A stretch of 25,090 nt of DNA, taken from positions 1 to 25,090 of the IMG/VR virus record IMGVR_UViG_3300017781_000119, one strand, 5' to 3'. The notes beneath the pieces are model-generated. The model did no database searches and was not told where the DNA came from. It was given only the letters and a program-made list of their open reading frames with translations. This DNA is from a virus. Every line of letters begins with the position of its first letter. Position 1 is the stretch's first letter. The translations under genes and the position numbers were made by a program. Shown here piece by piece: positions 15,610 to 23,546 of this stretch.

Positions 15610-16292
15610 TAAAAATGTACTCTCATATCTCTTAGATAATCTGTTCTATTAATGTTTATACTTCTAAGATGCTTTATACCTTGCTGAAACTTCTGTAACA
15701 TAGCATTCGAACTAGCTGTGTCTCCTCTGAACTGGTATGCATAATGCATTGCACCATCTACAATAGTAAATCTATACTGTTCTGGTATGGAGGGAACATC
15801 TGTAGCAGAGATAAGATCATAACCTATTCTGTAGTATTCGTATACCATTTCATATGCTTTATCTGGCATTGGGTAACAGATTAGTTCTCTGTTAGGTGTT
15901 CTTATTATGTGTGTAGGACATCCCTTTGTTTCAGTGTTATACTCAGCATCTGCATACTTTTCTAGATACTCTTCGTATGTCATATTCTTTAGCTTGACAG
16001 TACCAACATTAAGAGTAGAGTTTCTTTTTATTCTAACACTGTTCATGTTTATAGTTTTTGCATCATTAGGATAGCTGTATCTAGGTTCAGCTACAGTAAG
16101 TGTTTCTTCTTCTTCTGCATGGTTCCAAGGCCACTCATACTCTTCTTGTTGTATCTGTCTAATAGCAGAGTTTACTGCCTCTTTAGCAAAAGCAAAGAAT
16201 CCTGTAACAGTAGCAAAGTTATCTGTAGTTAACTCTACTTCATTAAGCCTACTGTTGACATCGTTAACTAGTCCTATAAAATCATATGCCAT
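15609..16292 (-). CDS. Head-tail adaptor-like protein (227 aa)
   Basis: The N-terminus is helical (FIGLVNDVNSRLNEVELTTD, then FFAFAKEAVNSAIRQIQQEE and YEWPWNH). A beta-containing middle part follows (EEETLTVAEPRYSYPND; TYEEYLEKYADAE). The end is helical again (RFTIVDGAMHYAYQFRGDTA; LQKFQQGIKHLRS). This helix-beta-helix build, length near 200-230 residues, and position just before the nozzle-like gene fit podophage adaptor or tail-tube A proteins (T7 gp11, P22 gp4, SU10 adaptor), which bind the portal and carry the tail. A short AGAGAAG precedes the ATG. Sequence identity to any named family cannot be confirmed by eye. Confidence 0.65.
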   Translation of the reverse strand: MAYDFIGLVNDVNSRLNEVELTTDNFATVTGFFAFAKEAVNSAIRQIQQEEYEWPWNHAEEEETLTVAEPRYSYPNDAKTINMNSVRIKRNSTLNVGTVKLKNMTYEEYLEKYADAEYNTETKGCPTHIIRTPNRELICYPMPDKAYEMVYEYYRIGYDLISATDVPSIPEQYRFTIVDGAMHYAYQFRGDTASSNAMLQKFQQGIKHLRSININRTDYLRDMRVHF

Positions 16293-16293
16293 A

Positions 16294-16611
16294 TTACTTC
16301 TCTTTTATCTTTAGGAAAATGGAACGTTCAAAAACAAGTCCATCCCCTGTGGTTATCTGACAGGTAACTTTATATTGCTTGTTGTTTGTACCTAAAGCAA
16401 AACGTGCAGTAGCAGTTTTACCTGATATGGTAGACTGTACAAACTGTAATCCATCTACTACTTCAGCATTAGAGACTGCTTCTTTAGCACCAGCAGCATC
16501 TTGTACAAACCAATTACTAGCAGATAAAGTATCATTAGGTATAAAGCGTGACCAATCAACACTATAGTCTACAGTTTCATCAGGATCTTTGTCAGGCCAT
16601 TTGTAAGACAT
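16294..16611 (-). CDS. Small Ig-like tail protein, possible fiber-tail adaptor (105 aa)
   Basis: The N-terminus (YKWPDKDPDETVDYSVDWSR, then FIPNDTLSASNWFV) resembles the 'W-P-x-K-D-P-D' opening of small phage proteins annotated as fiber-tail adaptors. The rest, with GKTATARFALGTNNKQYKVT and CQITTGDGLVFERSIFLKI, has the strand pattern of a small immunoglobulin-like domain. It starts after an AAGGAC site and ends one base before the adaptor-like gene. It probably sits at the tail surface and may link fibers to the tail. The family name is recalled, not computed, so moderate confidence applies. Confidence 0.6.
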   Translation of the reverse strand: MSYKWPDKDPDETVDYSVDWSRFIPNDTLSASNWFVQDAAGAKEAVSNAEVVDGLQFVQSTISGKTATARFALGTNNKQYKVTCQITTGDGLVFERSIFLKIKEK

Positions 16612-16620
16612 CTTTTGTCC

Positions 16621-17313
16621 TTATCGTGTTATTAATACAGTATTAGATATATCTTTGTGTGCGTCTATTACCAGTGTAAAGTTTTCAGCATTTATATGAG
16701 CTACTTTACTTAAACCATAACCTTCTTCAGGAAGTATGTATACAGTTCTAGTTCTAGCGTAGTCATCTGCGTGTGCGTCATAGTCAAATAAATTGTTAGC
16801 AGGTGCAGCTAAGTTTAAACTAAATGTGCTACCTAAACCAACTAGTGCCTGTGTTACATCAATCTCTAAGAATGGTGTTATATCAACAAGAGTTGTTGAA
16901 ATACCGAAGCCACTTGTAGTTGTACTTGCTTTTGCGTTAAAGTCAAGCTCTGTTATTCCAATAGATGAAGATATTGTATCTAAAAGAACATCATCAGCAG
17001 GAAACTCTAAAGCATTTACACTAAAAGTAGCAGTTGCTGCAGAAATTACCTTAGAAGCTGTAAGGTTAACACTAGGTGTATTTGTGGTAGTGCTTGATGT
17101 AGCTGCGCTGGTAAGGATATTAGCTACTAAGTTAGTGCTTAGTGTACCAGTAGAAAAAGTAGCACTTACGGAATTAGCTGCGCTATTGTTTGCACCTCTA
17201 ACAACTAAACTGTTTGCTACTATGTTTAAAGCAGGTGATGTTACCTGAGTTGCAACACGGTTTCTTGTAGATGTAGCTAGTGGTGCAGCAGATAATGCAC
17301 TAAAACCTAACAT
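16621..17313 (-). CDS. Beta-rich virion-associated protein of unknown function (230 aa)
   Basis: An AAGGATAAG site precedes the ATG. The first 120 residues are rich in serine, threonine, alanine and valine in alternation (NIVANSLVVRGANNSAANSV; VSATFSTGTLSTNLV), and the last 50 (ARTRTVYILPEEGYGLSKVA, then HINAENFTLVIDAHKD) form a more ordered part with a 'R-x-V-Y-I-x-P' stretch seen in small marine phage structural proteins. No catalytic motif, signal peptide or membrane helix is seen. Position between the fibers and the small tail adaptor suggests a tail-surface component; the exact role is unknown. Confidence 0.55.
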   Translation of the reverse strand: MLGFSALSAAPLATSTRNRVATQVTSPALNIVANSLVVRGANNSAANSVSATFSTGTLSTNLVANILTSAATSSTTTNTPSVNLTASKVISAATATFSVNALEFPADDVLLDTISSSIGITELDFNAKASTTTSGFGISTTLVDITPFLEIDVTQALVGLGSTFSLNLAAPANNLFDYDAHADDYARTRTVYILPEEGYGLSKVAHINAENFTLVIDAHKDISNTVLITR

Positions 17314-17320
17314 TACTTGC

Positions 17321-19453
17321 TTATCCTTCTAATGCTGCGACTTTGGTTTCGAGTGTTTCAATCCTAGTCATTGCCTCTTGCAGTGCCTTGACTGCTTTCA
17401 TGTAAAGGATGGAAAGTTTAACGTGCTTATAACCCTCTTCGTTTACTCCGACTAAGCCATCCATCCCTGCCTCTTCAACCTCTTGGGCAATAACACCCAA
17501 CATAGCGGTTGAATCTGGGTCAGCTTTTACATCGTCAATCATTCTATAATTGCGGAACTTGAGGGCTTTTACATCTTCCCACTGACTGTTAGCATCTACA
17601 ATGTCTTGCTTTAAGCGTTCATCAGAAATTGTGCCATAAGTACCAGTGGCGTTATACATAGCACCTTCAGTCAGCATATAACCTTTAGTGGCCGTAGTAC
17701 TACTAACGTCAGAACTCCAAATTTGAATAGAGCCGCCTGATGTGTTTGCTTGTCTATAAGCCCGAAGACCAACTGCCCCAGCTGGTGTTACAAACCACCA
17801 AGCGTCAGTATAGTAACCTCTAGGATTACCACCGCCATCAGACAGCACGATGTTGTTGCTTGAGGTGCGGATGTCCAAGCCGCCTTGGTTGCCTGTATAA
17901 CGTCCAAGGATAGTATTATTAACGCCTGTAGTTATGTAGTAACCAGAGTTATGACCAATGGCGGTATTTGATGTGGTGTTTGTGCTAGAGCCTGTGGTGA
18001 GTGAGCGTAGAGCATTTACACCTATTGCCGTATTTTCTGATGCAGTGGTGTTGTTAACTAAAGCACTATGACCAAGAGCAACATTATAACCACCCGTGGT
18101 ATTGTTGTAGAAACTTTGATTGCCTAACACTGTATTATATGTTCCGGTAGTGTTACTATATGCTGCCTGATACCCAGCCGCTGTATTGTTGCTTGCGGTG
18201 GTGTTACTATACAGAGAACCTACGCCTATTGATGTATTATAAGATGCGGTGGTATTGTTTTGCAAAGCATCACGACCCATTGCTACATTTGAGCCGCCTG
18301 TCGTATTATCATAAAGTGACCACTGACCTACTGCTGTATTAGTATCGCCAGTAGTATTAGAATATAACGCCTGATAACCTATGCCTATTCCGCTTGATGC
18401 GGTAGAGTTAGAGTAGAGGGATTGATGCCCTATGGCGGTGTTGTTTGAACCGCTAGTGTTAAATCTTAAAGTTGAGGTTCCAAGACTAACATTACTATCG
18501 CCTGTGGTGGCATACATAGCAGTAGAACCAACAGCTACGTTTGCACCGCCTGTTGTCGCTGAGTAGAGTGCCTGTCGCCCAACTGCAACTACGTTGTCTG
18601 CCGTTGTTCCGCTAAAAGAAGCTTGATACCCGACTGCCGTATTGTTACTTGCGGTGGTGTTGGCTTGTAATGCTTGACGCCCTATTGCAGTATTAGAAGC
18701 TCCAGTGGTGCTTGCTGTCAAAGCACGGAAACCAACAGCCGTGTTGTCATCCGCTGTTGTATTAGCCTCTAGTGCCTCACGACCCAATGCAGTGTTAAAC
18801 TCACCTGTTGTATTAGTTGTCATTGCAAGATAACCTATTGCCACATTTCCTGAAGCAGTAGTGTTTGCACGTAATGCATCAGAACCATATGCAGTATTGT
18901 AACTACCTGTGGTGTTGGCTTGCATCGCTTCATTACCAGAAGATGTATTGTCTTGCCCCGTTGTATTGTAGAATAACGAGTTGCGACCTAGTGCCGTGTT
19001 ATCCACACCTGTCGTATTAGTATAAAGTGCTTTTCGTCCAATAGCAGTAATGGGGGAGCCAGTGGTGTTACTAAACGCTGCCTGATAACCAACTGCTGTG
19101 TTGTCAGATGCGGTGGTGTTGGCGCTTAAAGAAAAGCTACCTAGCGCAGTATTTGAGCTACCAGTGGTGTTTGCATCTAGTGAGGCATAACCAACAGAAG
19201 AATTATTTGTACCCGTTGTGTTAGCCCTTAAAGAGTAAGTACCTACTGCCACACTATAGCCACTACCAGATTCAGTTGCTATTAAAGCTTCATCACCTAA
19301 AGCAACATTTCTTGTACCAGTCGGGTAATTACCATCTAGCTTTACTGTACCGCTATCGACAGACACGTTTCCTGCGACAGTCAAACCATCAAGCGTTAAT
19401 GTACCTGTGATGTCCTTGTCAGCGCTGTCTGCTAAATCTCTAGCTCTGGTCAT
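17321..19453 (-). CDS. Tail fiber built of 17-residue repeats with C-terminal S74 chaperone (710 aa)
   Basis: The ATG follows the upstream stop directly (ATGTAAATG). Residues 1-47 (ARDLADSADKDITGTLTLDG and following) are a short fiber N-terminus. Residues 48-514 are about 27 consecutive repeats of a 17-residue unit with consensus A-[VIL]-G-x-x-[AS]-L-x-x-N-T-T-[GA]-x-x-N-T, resembling the N-[ST]-x-A-x-G beta-roll repeats of YadA-type adhesin heads; a trimeric left-handed roll is a reasonable model. Residues 515-609 form a variable part probably near the tip (AWWFVTPAGAVGLRAYRQAN). Residues 610-710 are an S74 domain (SDERLKQDIV, GVIAQEVEEAG) ending in a coiled coil. Its DNA looks less AT-rich than neighbours. 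It is probably a receptor-binding fiber; receptor unknown. Confidence 0.85.
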   Translation of the reverse strand: MTRARDLADSADKDITGTLTLDGLTVAGNVSVDSGTVKLDGNYPTGTRNVALGDEALIATESGSGYSVAVGTYSLRANTTGTNNSSVGYASLDANTTGSSNTALGSFSLSANTTASDNTAVGYQAAFSNTTGSPITAIGRKALYTNTTGVDNTALGRNSLFYNTTGQDNTSSGNEAMQANTTGSYNTAYGSDALRANTTASGNVAIGYLAMTTNTTGEFNTALGREALEANTTADDNTAVGFRALTASTTGASNTAIGRQALQANTTASNNTAVGYQASFSGTTADNVVAVGRQALYSATTGGANVAVGSTAMYATTGDSNVSLGTSTLRFNTSGSNNTAIGHQSLYSNSTASSGIGIGYQALYSNTTGDTNTAVGQWSLYDNTTGGSNVAMGRDALQNNTTASYNTSIGVGSLYSNTTASNNTAAGYQAAYSNTTGTYNTVLGNQSFYNNTTGGYNVALGHSALVNNTTASENTAIGVNALRSLTTGSSTNTTSNTAIGHNSGYYITTGVNNTILGRYTGNQGGLDIRTSSNNIVLSDGGGNPRGYYTDAWWFVTPAGAVGLRAYRQANTSGGSIQIWSSDVSSTTATKGYMLTEGAMYNATGTYGTISDERLKQDIVDANSQWEDVKALKFRNYRMIDDVKADPDSTAMLGVIAQEVEEAGMDGLVGVNEEGYKHVKLSILYMKAVKALQEAMTRIETLETKVAALEG
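17324..17626 (-). other. S74 self-cleaving chaperone domain of the 710-aa fiber
   Basis: Residues 610-710. SDERLK has serine and lysine in the S-x4-K spacing of the S74 dyad; GVIAQEVEEAGMDGLVG and the final coiled coil AMTRIETLETKVAALEG are typical. Cleavage before the serine is expected after the trimer folds. Confidence 0.8.
17912..19312 (-). repeat. Tandem array of 51-bp units encoding 17-residue fiber repeats (about 27 copies)
   Basis: Units are nearly all exactly 17 residues; exceptions are the first two (20 and 18), one of 16 and one of 22. DNA units have drifted by synonymous and conservative changes, so the array is old, not a recent slippage product. Units numbered 4, 13 and 22 from the N-terminus are followed by units of the form GYQA[AS][FY], placing similar pairs exactly nine units apart (459 and 456 bases: positions 19080, 18621 and 18165). 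Confidence 0.9.
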
Positions 19454-21625
19454 TTACATGGCTCCTATAATAAAGGCTAATAGTTCATTGTATCTTACGC
19501 CTAATCTAGTTTGTTCTTTGCCGTCATCATCTGTCCAAGTTGTAGAGATAAACATTGCATAACGTCCTGGGTCTAAACTTTCTGCTTCAAACGCTGCTTT
19601 CAAGTCTTGTGCTACAATACCTACGTGGATACGAGCATCATCACCCTTTTCTGTTACCTTATCTTTCCAACGAAACTTCTTAATTAAACCTTTGGCGGCT
19701 GTAGCTACTCGTTTCTCAGCATCAGATAGAGCTTCGATGTCTTGCTTTTCGTTAGCGTCAGAAGTTTGGATTGTTCCGTTGGTTGCGTAAATGTCGTCAA
19801 ACCTTGTAGCACTACGTCCTAAATCTATCGCATTGTCTCTTCCACTATTAACTGTAGTCCAAGGAAGTATAGCATCTATATTGTCGCCAAAAAGCAAAGC
19901 AGTATTACCATCGCCAATACCCATTTGGACACCGCCAGAAGAAAATATTACACCAACTTCTGAACCATCTTTTTGAAACTGTACAATATCTCCATCACCT
20001 GTTGTACGATTAAGGCGCATACAATAGTTATTATTAACTGTACCAAAGATATTACCAGATTGATAAAGCATAACACCTACGGTAGCCGAAGCAGGTGCAG
20101 TTTTTCCAACTAATAAATGTCCAACAGCACTTTCAATACGCATACGTTCTGTGTTGTTAGTACCAAATACCATACTAGTATTTTCACGGTTCCAAATATA
20201 AGGTGTGCCGCTAGAAACTACTATGTGAAGACCATCAGTATTAGCACTTCCTGTTGTTCCATCTGTTATGTGTAGTGCTGCTCCTCCAGTATTAGAAGTA
20301 GTTCTAATATTTAGATTTTTAGAATATTGAGATGAAGGGGTTGAAAGTCCAATTCCAACGTTTCCATTAAAATAGATATCTCTATTTGCTAATAAACCTA
20401 AACCAGTTCCTGCGGAATTATTAATATATAAAGCGCCATCAGAGTAAGAATAAAAGTCTATACTATCACTTGAGCCAGTAATACGCATCTGGGGAGAATT
20501 TCCAGTTCGATTAAGATGGAGGAGTTGAGCAGGGGAGGCAGTCCCAATCCCTACGTTTCCTGATGTATTTATAACAAGTCTGTCACTGCTACTTACAACA
20601 TCAGAAATAAAGAAAGCGTCAGAGTTTGCTCCATCAATTCCCATGAACCAATTATCAGAAGCATTACCAATTTGATAAGAAGCACGACCATTTGCTGCAG
20701 ACGTTCTTGCCTTTACCACAGCTACATTAGTACCATCTTCAACCACAGTAAGTTTATTTTCTGGAGTTGTATCTGAGATTCCAACATGACCTGCGCTATC
20801 AATACGCATACGTTCTGTATAAGTTTCAGAACCAATATTACCTGTAGTTGTGTAAAACGCTTGGGTAGAAGCTGCAGGAGAACCAATAGCTGAACCTGCG
20901 CCACCATTTATGCTAAATTGTGCAAAGCCACCGCCTGATGAATTTATAACAAGTCTTACATCACTAGAAGATGAACTTGTAGATGTACCAACTAAAACCT
21001 TATTATTAAATATAGCCGTTCCTGCAGCAGACATATCAAGGGTTAATGCAGTTACCCCTGCGCCACCATCGTCCCCCAAAAACTTTATGTCTTTGTCTTG
21101 TACTTTGTTTTCTATAACTAAGTCACTGCTTGAGTTCCCGATATTTGCAATATGAGTGCCACCATCTTTAAACTTTATAGTACCGCCATCAGCATCAAGA
21201 ATAATATCTCCTGCTACATCAAGAAGTAAATCTCCAGCAGACAGGTCAATTTCTGCGCCATCTATGGTAATATTATCTATAGTAACACCACCGTCAAAGT
21301 CTGCTGATGTACCAGAGATAGCACCAGTAGCAGTGAGTGCAGCCACAGTAGTAGTGCCAGTAAAGTTCTGGTTAAGCACCTCAAAGGCTGTGTATGCTAC
21401 AACTTCTACTATATCATTAGCAGCAGCACCAGAAGCTAAAACAACGTCTGATCCATTTGTGGCTGTAAAGTCTGCTGCAGCTAGTTTGACGCCATTCATA
21501 AAGACATCTATAAAGCCAGCAGTATAACCACCAGTGTTGAAAGTTGTTTGGTTAGAAGTAGCAGTAAAAGCTTCTCTTGTCTGAGTAGCCTGTGGTACTG
21601 GTATGCTTCCAATATATCCTGCCAT
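19454..21625 (-). CDS. Tail fiber with C-terminal S74 chaperone (723 aa)
   Basis: The N-terminus (GYIGSIPVPQATQTREAFTA) begins a module followed by TTFNTGGYTAGFIDVFMNGV, common at the virion-binding end of marine phage fibers. The shaft has strands such as DGGVTIDNITIDGAEIDLSA and GDIILDADGGTIKFKDG, then several ERMRID/RLVIN units followed by GxVGI (AGHVGIS; SGNVGIGTASP; VGHLLVGKTAP). Residues 622-723 are a variant S74 domain (SDANEKQDIE with the S-x4-K spacing; HVGIVAQDLKAAF; GVRYNELLAFIIGAM) without a final coiled coil. It shares short modules with the 522-aa fiber next door. The ribosome binding site is weak (AAGAAAG). A receptor-binding role is likely; the receptor is unknown. Confidence 0.85.
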   Translation of the reverse strand: MAGYIGSIPVPQATQTREAFTATSNQTTFNTGGYTAGFIDVFMNGVKLAAADFTATNGSDVVLASGAAANDIVEVVAYTAFEVLNQNFTGTTTVAALTATGAISGTSADFDGGVTIDNITIDGAEIDLSAGDLLLDVAGDIILDADGGTIKFKDGGTHIANIGNSSSDLVIENKVQDKDIKFLGDDGGAGVTALTLDMSAAGTAIFNNKVLVGTSTSSSSSDVRLVINSSGGGFAQFSINGGAGSAIGSPAASTQAFYTTTGNIGSETYTERMRIDSAGHVGISDTTPENKLTVVEDGTNVAVVKARTSAANGRASYQIGNASDNWFMGIDGANSDAFFISDVVSSSDRLVINTSGNVGIGTASPAQLLHLNRTGNSPQMRITGSSDSIDFYSYSDGALYINNSAGTGLGLLANRDIYFNGNVGIGLSTPSSQYSKNLNIRTTSNTGGAALHITDGTTGSANTDGLHIVVSSGTPYIWNRENTSMVFGTNNTERMRIESAVGHLLVGKTAPASATVGVMLYQSGNIFGTVNNNYCMRLNRTTGDGDIVQFQKDGSEVGVIFSSGGVQMGIGDGNTALLFGDNIDAILPWTTVNSGRDNAIDLGRSATRFDDIYATNGTIQTSDANEKQDIEALSDAEKRVATAAKGLIKKFRWKDKVTEKGDDARIHVGIVAQDLKAAFEAESLDPGRYAMFISTTWTDDDGKEQTRLGVRYNELLAFIIGAM
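19457..19762 (-). other. Variant S74 chaperone domain of the 723-aa fiber
   Basis: Residues 622-723. SDANEK retains serine and lysine at the usual spacing, although the residues between differ from the other two fibers here. HVGIVAQDLKAAF replaces the usual GVIAQEV block, and the chain ends in YNELLAFIIGAM with no coiled coil, a different branch of the family. Confidence 0.75.
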
Positions 21626-21643
21626 AATTAGTCTTTCTTTTTA

Positions 21644-21922
21644 CTATGGAGTTGTTTGTGCGTCTGACCAAGTTTCGTATGCAGACTTTATATCGCTAGT
21701 CCAGACTGCGTTACATACAGCCTGTATTGCTGCATCTTCACCACTTATATCTGTGTCGCCCCATGTGTCACCTGACTTAGTGCGACAAGCCAAAACGTGT
21801 CTGTGGTAAGAACGGCTTATTTCTGTACCGTCTTTTTTTATGATTGTGGATTTTCGGACTTGCACATTTTTATGTAGACCCCGTACCTCACAATCGTATT
21901 CGAATTCTTCGCTTAATGCCAT
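21644..21922 (-). CDS. Small fiber-cassette protein of unknown function (92 aa)
   Basis: The gene has an excellent ribosome binding site (AAGGAGAT, about 6 bases before ATG) and sits between two fiber genes. The protein is beta-then-alpha: CEVRGLHKNVQVRKSTIIKK, DGTEISRSYHRHVLACR, then GEDAAIQAVCNAVWTSDIKS. The pattern 'V-R-x-x-T-x-I-x-x-D-G-x-x-I-x-x-S-Y-H-R' resembles a family of short proteins found beside tail-fiber genes of marine phages. It may be a fiber assembly factor or a small virion component. Function is not established, and the family resemblance is recalled rather than computed. Confidence 0.65.
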   Translation of the reverse strand: MALSEEFEYDCEVRGLHKNVQVRKSTIIKKDGTEISRSYHRHVLACRTKSGDTWGDTDISGEDAAIQAVCNAVWTSDIKSAYETWSDAQTTP

Positions 21923-21956
21923 TGTTTATCTCCTTTATGGCTGTTTGGACTGACTA

Positions 21957-21974
21957 CCCAGTAATCCAACTGGG
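21957..21974 (-). other. Small hairpin between the 522-aa fiber and the 92-aa gene
   Basis: A 6-bp perfect stem, CCCAGT and ACTGGG, with a 6-base loop lies 3 bases after the stop of the 522-aa fiber gene in the longest intergenic gap of the leftward arm (55 bases). It has no following T-run on the minus strand, so it is not a classic terminator. It may pause polymerase or mark an RNA processing point. Confidence 0.35.
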
Positions 21975-21977
21975 TTG

Positions 21978-23546
21978 TTAATTTGTCATATATGAAAACC
22001 CGACATACATTTCGATTGCAGTGTCCATATTTTGTGCGTTTATTGTGGTAACATCACCACCTGCTGTATTCTGATAAAATAAAGCTTGAGCAGAACCTTC
22101 CATCGTTATTAGAGTTGGATTGTTGTATACGTTTTCACCTGTTCGATAAAAGAAAACTGTTCCAGCGGCTGTACCAGCTATATCGTCTAAATTAGCGCAC
22201 TGAAAAGGTAAACTTAGTTTTAAATAACCACTAGCAGAATGACTGCCATTAGTTTCAAGTTTACCTGACACTGTTACTAATCTACCGACCTTTGTATAAG
22301 CGAATTTATCGTATGCTGATCTGATTGGGAGTGTTCCTGTTGTAGCCCCCGTAAGACTTGGTGTATAAGTTCCCTCTTCATAATCAGTTAAATAATTAGC
22401 CGACCCAGTGCCGCCAAGGTAAGCACCGCCTGATAGGTAGAGGTCTTTCCAACGAGTAGAGGCACTTCCTAAGTTAATCCTGTTATCTTGAGCCGCACCT
22501 GTTTCGTTAGAGGGTATTATCATATTAGTTGAAGCCGCTACTCCTGCGCCAACTCCACTACCTGGATAACCTACAAAAGAAGCAGTTGTTCCACTTCTTG
22601 ATGCAATACTCCCCATCGTGGAGCCGTCTCTTTGAAACAACATCAGAGTGCCCTCTGAGCTAAGTCGATTCATCTCGACACACGCACCACCAGAGACAAC
22701 AAACTGCCCACCACCATCAGGCGTTAATCTTGACCCAGCAGTACTAAAAGATGTAGTAGTCTTACCCACCAACACATTACCGCTGCTGTCGATACGCATA
22801 GCTTCAGTACCTGCCATTTTGAATTTCATAGAACCTGCAGTGGCATTAAAAGCAGGACTACCGTTGCTTCCATCTTGACCAATTTCTATTGCAAAATCGC
22901 CAGATGCCGTTCCTCCAAACTTAACAGCATAATCGTTATCAACCTGAACATGAAGTTTTCTGTCAATGCTTGAAGAAAGACCAATTCCAACGTTACCTGA
23001 GCTATCGATACGCATACGTTCTGAAGAGCCATCACCATCAACAAATGCTAATCCATCAGAGCCATTTGGCGTGACTAAGAAAAACCGACTAGAAGCACCT
23101 TCCCATAAACCTATAGCGGCTGTTCCAGAAGAGGCTTTTGCATTAATAATACTTCCAGTGCCACTAACATCTACACCAGAAGAGGTGGTCTCAAGCTTTT
23201 TAGAACCATCATAAAACAGGTCAACAGCACCATTTACCGTTGCACCAATCATTTGCTCAGTATCCCCTGCATTGTTTAAGAAGAAACTTTCAGCAAAGAT
23301 TTTTAAATGTCCTGTCCCTTGGTCAGAAATGTATGAGTGCGACCCATCATGGTAAATCTGCAAATCATCACCGTCACCAAGTCTAATCTTATCGTTATCA
23401 CCTAAATCAACCGTTTGTGCGTTGGCGCTATCTATAGTTACAGTAGTTCCAGAGACAGTAAGATTACCGCCTATAGTAGCATTACCACTAACGTCAGCCG
23501 CTGTTGTGCTTAGATTTACTGCTCGTGAACCAACGTAACCACCCAT
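21978..23546 (-). CDS. Tail fiber without S74 domain, beta-rich tip (522 aa)
   Basis: The ATG overlaps the stop of the 117-aa gene (TAATG). The N-terminus (GGYVGSRAVNLSTTAADVSG, then NATIGGNLTVSGTTVTIDS) is an attachment module of the kind shared by marine phage fibers. A shaft follows: DNDKIRLGDGDDLQIYHDGS, ERMRIDSSGNVGIG, AMRIDSSGNVLVGKT and NRINLGSASTRWKDLYLSGG. The last 130 residues begin TDYEEGTYTPSLTGATTG and contain YTKVGRLVTVSGKLET, a beta-sandwich tip domain. No S-x4-K motif or GVIAQE block is present at the end, so it must fold without S74 help, unlike the other large fibers. It is likely a receptor-binding fiber or side fiber. Confidence 0.8.
   Translation of the reverse strand: MGGYVGSRAVNLSTTAADVSGNATIGGNLTVSGTTVTIDSANAQTVDLGDNDKIRLGDGDDLQIYHDGSHSYISDQGTGHLKIFAESFFLNNAGDTEQMIGATVNGAVDLFYDGSKKLETTSSGVDVSGTGSIINAKASSGTAAIGLWEGASSRFFLVTPNGSDGLAFVDGDGSSERMRIDSSGNVGIGLSSSIDRKLHVQVDNDYAVKFGGTASGDFAIEIGQDGSNGSPAFNATAGSMKFKMAGTEAMRIDSSGNVLVGKTTTSFSTAGSRLTPDGGGQFVVSGGACVEMNRLSSEGTLMLFQRDGSTMGSIASRSGTTASFVGYPGSGVGAGVAASTNMIIPSNETGAAQDNRINLGSASTRWKDLYLSGGAYLGGTGSANYLTDYEEGTYTPSLTGATTGTLPIRSAYDKFAYTKVGRLVTVSGKLETNGSHSASGYLKLSLPFQCANLDDIAGTAAGTVFFYRTGENVYNNPTLITMEGSAQALFYQNTAGGDVTTINAQNMDTAIEMYVGFSYMTN

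Noticed and set aside
17912-19312. CRISPR array
   Set aside because: The 51-bp units form one open coding frame and vary throughout; there are no identical repeats separated by unique spacers.
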